Part shown: positions 6,010 to 9,635 of the stretch, one piece after another | Position numbering within the stretch: the stretch's first letter is position 1 | Layout of the letters: every line of letters starts with the position of its first letter | From: Clostridiales bacterium | Lineage (GTDB): Bacteria > Bacillota > Clostridia > WRLR01 | Length of the DNA stretch: 9,635 bases | Reading direction: 5' to 3' | Assembly (NCBI GenBank): GCA_031263625.1 | Contig: JAISFK010000002.1 | Span: forward strand, 1-9,635 | The notes under the pieces: model-generated | Seen by the model: the letters and a program-made list of their open reading frames with translations, nothing else | Database searches by the model: none | What the model was told of the DNA's origin: nothing | Translations under genes and position numbers: made by a program

Positions 6010-8796
6010 TCAGTTAATGCGTCCAAAGCCGTAGAAATGCTCCTGCCAGTATGGCGTGTCGATATATGCGTACTGCACGGGCGATCCCGCGTGCAGCATT
6101 CTGGGGCGCCCTGCCGCGTCGGCGCCGGCATAGATGCCGACATGGGTGACGGGCGCGGCGGCCGAATACGTCGAGTGGAACGCCACGATGTCGCCGGGCT
6201 TGGCGTCGCCGGGCGATACGGGGGCGCAGCGGCTGTATATGGCGTTCGCGGTTATGCGCCCAAAATCGTAAACCCCGGAAACGCGGTACGCATAGCAGAC
6301 AAAGCCGCTGCAGTCGAAGCTGTTCGGCCCGGAGGCCCCCCACACATACGGCTTCGACAGGTGGCGCTCCGCCTCGGCCATGAGCGCGCCGTAGCTGCCG
6401 TCGCCCATCGGCGCGCCGGGATCGGCCCAGCCCGGCGCGCCGCCGGGGCTGCCGCTGCCGCCCCGGCTGGCGCTGGCGGCAAAAAAGATCGGGTTGAGGT
6501 ATGCGCCGTCTTTCAGCACCTCAAGGCGCAGGCCCGCCTCGCCGGCCGTCGCGATGGCGTCGCCCGCCTTCACGGCCTGCCCGGCGGCCGCCAGCAGGCT
6601 CCCGCAATGCGCGTACCTGCTCGCGAGGCCGCCGGCGCCCTCGATGACGACCGTGTTTCCATAGCCGTCCGAATGGCCCGCGAAAGCCACCGTGCCGTCC
6701 TGCCCCGAGCGTATCTCGGCGCCCGGCGCCGCGGCGATGTCCACGCCCCGGCTCAGCTCTTTCCCGCCGCTTTCGGGGTCTGCGCGCCAGCCGTAGTAGC
6801 CCGTGGCGCTGGCGATCCAGTCCAGATCGCCGAGCGGGTTCGCGAGCAGCTGCCTGTTGCCCTTCGACAGCAGGAGCAGCGCGTAGCGCGCGCTCTCGTC
6901 GCCGCCCAGATGGCCGAGGGCGACTTCGGAAAAAGGCCGCGCCGCCAGCGTGACGGTCAGGACGCGCCAGTCGTAAGCCTCCTGCGCGCTGTAGGGCTTG
7001 CCTGTTTTCGGGTCGGTTTTCGTGACGGTTCTGTGCCGCGTTTCGGCCGTCGCCGTGAACGCCAGCGCGTACTGCTCGCTGAAAAGCGCCCTCAGCTCCG
7101 GCTCGACCGCCGGATACGAGAAATTTTGGCGCTTCGCCGTCAGATACGCCATCAGCTCGTGCGGGCTGTGGCTGATTTCCCCGGCGCTGCGCCGGTACTC
7201 GTCATAGCCTGGGCGGGCGCTCTCCGCGCCGGCGATCTGCAGCTGCAGGTCGGCCTCCCATTCGGTGTAGGCCAGCTCGGCGCTGTCTATGTCGGCGTCT
7301 TCCGCGAGATACGACGCGGCGAGCGCGCCGCCCAGGCCGCCGCCCCCCATGCCGCCGAGCGCCCCGGCGAGCGACGCGAGGGCGTACAGCGCGAGCGCGG
7401 CCAGCGCGGCCGCGGCGGCTGCTGCCGGGTGCCGCCCGGCGGCGCCGGCAAGCGCCCTGGCCGCGCCGGCCGCGGCGGATCCGGCGCTCTTTGCCCGCCC
7501 CGCCGCTGTCGCGGCTTCCCGCGCGGCTTTCGCGTAGTCTTTTCTGATTTTCCGCTTCTGCTGCAGGCGGGCGAGGGGGCCGCTTTTCATCCCGGGGTTT
7601 TCGGCGGTGGCCTTTTGGAGGGAGAGGCTGGTCTGCTTTCTGGCCGATTTGCGCTCCAGCCTCGCGGCTTTTCGGCGCGGCGCGGTCCTGCGGTGGCGCA
7701 GAGCCGCGCGGGCGGCGCCCTCCGCGGCCATTTCGCCCCTGTGCGCCGCTTCCGTGCCGGCGTTCTCTTTTTCATCCTGGAACATCTCGCGGTGCCCGAG
7801 CGCCAGGGCGGCGCCGCCCGCCGCTTTTGCGGGGCGGAGCGGTAGCGGGCCTCCCAGGCGCCCGGCCCGTGGCATGGCCTCGCTCTCGAAACGCAGCTTC
7901 CGCTTGGGCTCGCCCGCTTTCTCGTCAAATGCGCGCCCCGCGCGGGTTTTCTTCTTTTGCGGCAGCTCCGGTTCCGCCGTTTCGAGTTTCCCGGCGGCTT
8001 TGCCGGCCTGCTTTTGCGCATTGCCGGGCTTGCTGCCGCCGCCAATTTTTGCCTTGCCGGGCGGCGCTTCGCCGGCTGCGAACTGCAGCCTGCCCGGCTT
8101 GTTTGGTTTGGGCGGCGCGCCCGGCGCGCCGCTTGCGGGATTGGGCGCGCCTGCTGGCTGCGGCGCGCCGGGCGGGCCTGCTTTTGGCGTTTCGGCGGGT
8201 TTTGGCGGCTCGCCGGATTGGGCGGCCTCCGCGGCGGGCTCCGCCCTGCCGCCGGGCGGCTTGGGCTGCTCCCGCTTTCCTTCCGGGGCGGGCGCGGCTT
8301 CCTCCCGCGCAAAGTTCAGCCGGCCGCGGCTTTCCGCGCGAAGCGGCGATTCCGGTTTGCCGGCCGCTCGTTTCGGCGGCGGGGCGCCAGTTCGCGCCGC
8401 CGCGCCGCCGCGCATGGGCTCCGCGGCCTTCGGGGCGCCCGCCGGCGCCGCTGTTTGGGGCGCTTCGGCGGCAGGCGCGCTCCCCGCCGGGCCGCCGGCG
8501 ATCCGCGGCGGCGGGCCGGGCCGCGCCGCCTTGCCGCCGAATTGGGGCGCGGAATGCCCGCTCGTTCCCGATGCGGCGCCATGCGCCGGTTCTGCCCGTT
8601 CGGGCTGGCGCGCCTGTTTGCGATCGGGCTTGCCGCCGGAGCTTTTCCCGGCTTGGGAAAAGGCGGCTTCGCCCTGCCGCGCTCCCCGCAGGTCAAAATC
8701 CGCTTCGCGCCTGCTGGCGCGGATTTCCTCGCCCGCGCCCGCGCCGCGCCCCGCCAGCCCGCCGCGGGCGTTTTTCAGGGCTGCTTTGCTGCGCAC
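6010..8796 (-). CDS. CD1108-family conjugation protein with M23-like and NlpC/P60 domains
   Basis: A 928-residue bitopic membrane protein, the presumed peptidoglycan hydrolase of the mating apparatus. The GTG start at 8796 has AAGGAG 6 nt upstream. Residues 1-455 are a basic, Pro/Ala/Lys-rich, probably disordered cytoplasmic region with three R/K-L-x-F motifs (158, 235, 299). A transmembrane segment spans about 457-495, with no cleavable signal. A CD1108-type extracellular region follows (DADIDSAELAYTEWEADLQL, ending near 660). An M23/LytM-like domain (about 665-775) keeps D686 and H730 but has S682 in place of the first metal His and G755/R757 in place of the final HxH, so it is probably inactive. 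The C-terminal NlpC/P60 domain (about 800-928) keeps C829 (FDCSGF), H885 (VTHVGIY) and H902. The neighbours (VirB4, XF1762, DUF4315) are those usual for this family. Confidence 0.92.
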   Translation of the reverse strand: MRSKAALKNARGGLAGRGAGAGEEIRASRREADFDLRGARQGEAAFSQAGKSSGGKPDRKQARQPERAEPAHGAASGTSGHSAPQFGGKAARPGPPPRIAGGPAGSAPAAEAPQTAAPAGAPKAAEPMRGGAAARTGAPPPKRAAGKPESPLRAESRGRLNFAREEAAPAPEGKREQPKPPGGRAEPAAEAAQSGEPPKPAETPKAGPPGAPQPAGAPNPASGAPGAPPKPNKPGRLQFAAGEAPPGKAKIGGGSKPGNAQKQAGKAAGKLETAEPELPQKKKTRAGRAFDEKAGEPKRKLRFESEAMPRAGRLGGPLPLRPAKAAGGAALALGHREMFQDEKENAGTEAAHRGEMAAEGAARAALRHRRTAPRRKAARLERKSARKQTSLSLQKATAENPGMKSGPLARLQQKRKIRKDYAKAAREAATAAGRAKSAGSAAAGAARALAGAAGRHPAAAAAAALAALALYALASLAGALGGMGGGGLGGALAASYLAEDADIDSAELAYTEWEADLQLQIAGAESARPGYDEYRRSAGEISHSPHELMAYLTAKRQNFSYPAVEPELRALFSEQYALAFTATAETRHRTVTKTDPKTGKPYSAQEAYDWRVLTVTLAARPFSEVALGHLGGDESARYALLLLSKGNRQLLANPLGDLDWIASATGYYGWRADPESGGKELSRGVDIAAAPGAEIRSGQDGTVAFAGHSDGYGNTVVIEGAGGLASRYAHCGSLLAAAGQAVKAGDAIATAGEAGLRLEVLKDGAYLNPIFFAASASRGGSGSPGGAPGWADPGAPMGDGSYGALMAEAERHLSKPYVWGASGPNSFDCSGFVCYAYRVSGVYDFGRITANAIYSRCAPVSPGDAKPGDIVAFHSTYSAAAPVTHVGIYAGADAAGRPRMLHAGSPVQYAYIDTPYWQEHFYGFGRIN

Positions 8797-8802
8797 TTTG
8801 GG

Positions 8803-8808
8803 CTCCTT
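8803..8808 (-). promoter_or_regulatory. Ribosome binding site supporting the GTG start of the CD1108-family gene
   Basis: AAGGAG lies 6 nt before GTG 8796, within the 21-bp gap after the XF1762 stop. No ATG is available nearby in this frame. Confidence 0.7.
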
Positions 8809-8817
8809 CCCCCTCTC

Positions 8818-9276
8818 TCAAAGATATTTTATCCATCGGTTTTTCCTGCCGGCGGGGTATTTTTCCGGCGCCGCGCGCGGCCTTGACGGCGAGCTCCACG
8901 ACGCGCGCGCCGCCGTCTGCCCGTCGAGCCTGAAGCCGGCCGCTTTCAGGCTCGCGCCGCTTTCCTCCGGCAGGGTGTAGGTTATGGCGCGGCGGTAGCC
9001 CATGGCCTTCGCGGCCCGGAGCGCGGCGGCGTACAGCTGGCTGTTCGCGTTGCGCTGGCCGTCGAGCGCGCAGCACCGCGTGACCTCCGCCGTGATCCCG
9101 TCGTCATTCGCGCGCGCTATTGGCCGCCCCACGGTCGCCACGCCGACAAGCGTTCCTCCCGCGGCCAGGCCGATTGAGAATTTGTGGCCCTTTTGCGGGG
9201 AGCAGTGGCGGTGGTGCTCGCGGACGAACCCCGCCGCGATCCGCAGCGAGATAGGGACAATGGCCAGCCCGCTCAT
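8818..9276 (-). CDS. XF1762 family protein (GNAT-like, function unknown)
   Basis: A 152-residue soluble protein of the XF1762 family, found in phages and conjugative elements and usually described as acetyltransferase-like; no substrate is known. Family landmarks in order: EHHRH at 20-24, GHKFSIG at 30-36, LVGVATVGRP at 43-52, EVTR at 64-67, the NSQLYAAALRAAKAMGY helix at 78-94, ITYTL at 98-102, SLKAAGF at 109-115, and a C-terminal SPSRPR...KYPAGRKNRW tail. Length and both termini fit a full-length member. ATG 9276 overlaps the VirB4 stop as ATGA. Upstream there is only a G-rich run rather than a clean Shine-Dalgarno, so translation probably depends on coupling. The stop at 8818 lies 21 bp before the CD1108-family gene. 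Confidence 0.88.
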   Translation of the reverse strand: MSGLAIVPISLRIAAGFVREHHRHCSPQKGHKFSIGLAAGGTLVGVATVGRPIARANDDGITAEVTRCCALDGQRNANSQLYAAALRAAKAMGYRRAITYTLPEESGASLKAAGFRLDGQTAARASWSSPSRPRAAPEKYPAGRKNRWIKYL

Positions 9277-9635
9277 GCCCCCGCCCCCCTGTCCGAAAAC
9301 CTCGTCGTCATTATGCCGTACAGTTCGCGGCTTGTTGACGGCGTGATCATATTGTCGCGGAACGGGATGATCACGTTTCCGTAGAACAGCAGGCCCTCGC
9401 CGGCGTTCGAGTGCGTGACGTAGGAAAGCTGGTGCGGCGATATGCCGAGCTGCTTGGCGAGTATCTGCCGGTCGCCCTGCGCCTGGCTGAGCATATAGAT
9501 GAAGTCGCTGTTCTCAAAAATATTCTCTATCTCCCTTGAGGCCAGCAGATCCTTCACGTTCTGGGTGAGGGCTGTGGGTATGCCGCCCCACTTGCGGAAG
9601 CGCTTCCAGATCTCCACGCTGTACGCCGCCGTCTG
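9273..9635 (-). CDS. VirB4-like conjugation ATPase, C-terminal fragment
   Basis: The last 120 residues of a VirB4/TraE-type ATPase, the cytoplasmic motor of type IV secretion and conjugation. The gene begins beyond the right edge and the frame is open to base 9635, so the GTG at 9617 is an internal Val codon, not a start. The fragment carries the conserved segment after the Walker B motif (RKWGGIPTALTQNVKDLL), then ENIFENSDFIYMLSQA, DRQILAKQLGIS and QLSYVTHS...EGLLFYG, all characteristic of VirB4 from Tn916/Tn1549-like ICEs. Walker A and B lie outside the window. The stop overlaps the XF1762 start by 4 nt. Confidence 0.93.
   Translation of the reverse strand, partial: QTAAYSVEIWKRFRKWGGIPTALTQNVKDLLASREIENIFENSDFIYMLSQAQGDRQILAKQLGISPHQLSYVTHSNAGEGLLFYGNVIIPFRDNMITPSTSRELYGIMTTRFSDRGAGA

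Noticed and set aside
6037..7845. Plus-strand open frame of 602 codons
   Set aside because: It lies opposite the M23 and NlpC/P60 coding region, shows no recognisable domain, and is an artefact of GC-rich codons with few antisense stops. The other long plus-strand frames (for example 4458-5765 and 7607-8980) are rejected for the same reason.
9273..9617. GTG at 9617 as start of a 114-residue protein
   Set aside because: The frame is open to the window edge and the preceding codons continue the VirB4 sequence, so this is an internal valine of a longer protein.
1..9635. CRISPR array, tRNA, rRNA, insertion sequence or attachment site
   Set aside because: I saw no regularly spaced palindromic repeats, tRNA-like cloverleaf, transposase motif or terminal inverted repeats. 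The repeats present are coding low-complexity stretches or the short intergenic repeats listed.

Overview
The window is about 9.6 kb of very GC-rich DNA (roughly 70% by eye) in which every supportable gene lies on the minus strand, so transcription runs from the right edge to the left edge. The strong AAGGAGG-type ribosome binding sites, Gram-positive surface proteins and family content point to a Firmicutes/Clostridia-type host or a related high-GC anaerobe. The gene set is that of the conjugation module of a Tn1549/CTn4-like integrative and conjugative element (ICE). Species cannot be told from the sequence.

In transcription order: the C-terminal end of a VirB4-type conjugation ATPase (9635-9273); an XF1762-family small protein coupled to it by an ATGA overlap (9276-8818); a 928-residue CD1108-family transmembrane cell-wall hydrolase with an M23-like and an NlpC/P60 domain (8796-6010); a 94-bp AT-rich gap; a DUF4315 coiled-coil protein (5916-5638); a DUF4366/CD1107-family surface protein (5660-4506); a 473-residue membrane-anchored surface protein of unknown function (4509-3088); a sortase (3161-2346); a 171-bp gap with a perfect hairpin; and a large thioester-domain/Cna-B adhesin whose C-terminus runs off the left edge (2174-1). 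Most junctions overlap or are under 25 bp, so 9635-2346 looks like one operon. The adhesin follows a candidate terminator or attenuator.

The genes make sense together as a Gram-positive mating apparatus. VirB4 powers the channel, the CD1108 protein locally opens peptidoglycan, DUF4315, DUF4366 and the 473-residue protein are probable envelope accessory factors, and the sortase plus adhesin would provide cell-cell contact. No gene is supported on the plus strand; its long open frames mirror the GC-rich minus-strand codons.

The points most worth a second look are: the adhesin thioester domain has Lys where the bond-forming Gln is expected; the M23 module of the CD1108 protein has lost its zinc-binding histidines while NlpC/P60 is intact; the 473-residue protein appears to be a tandem duplication and has two possible C-termini around an A5 tract that overlaps the sortase start; and the AT-rich gap before DUF4315 carries nested direct repeats.
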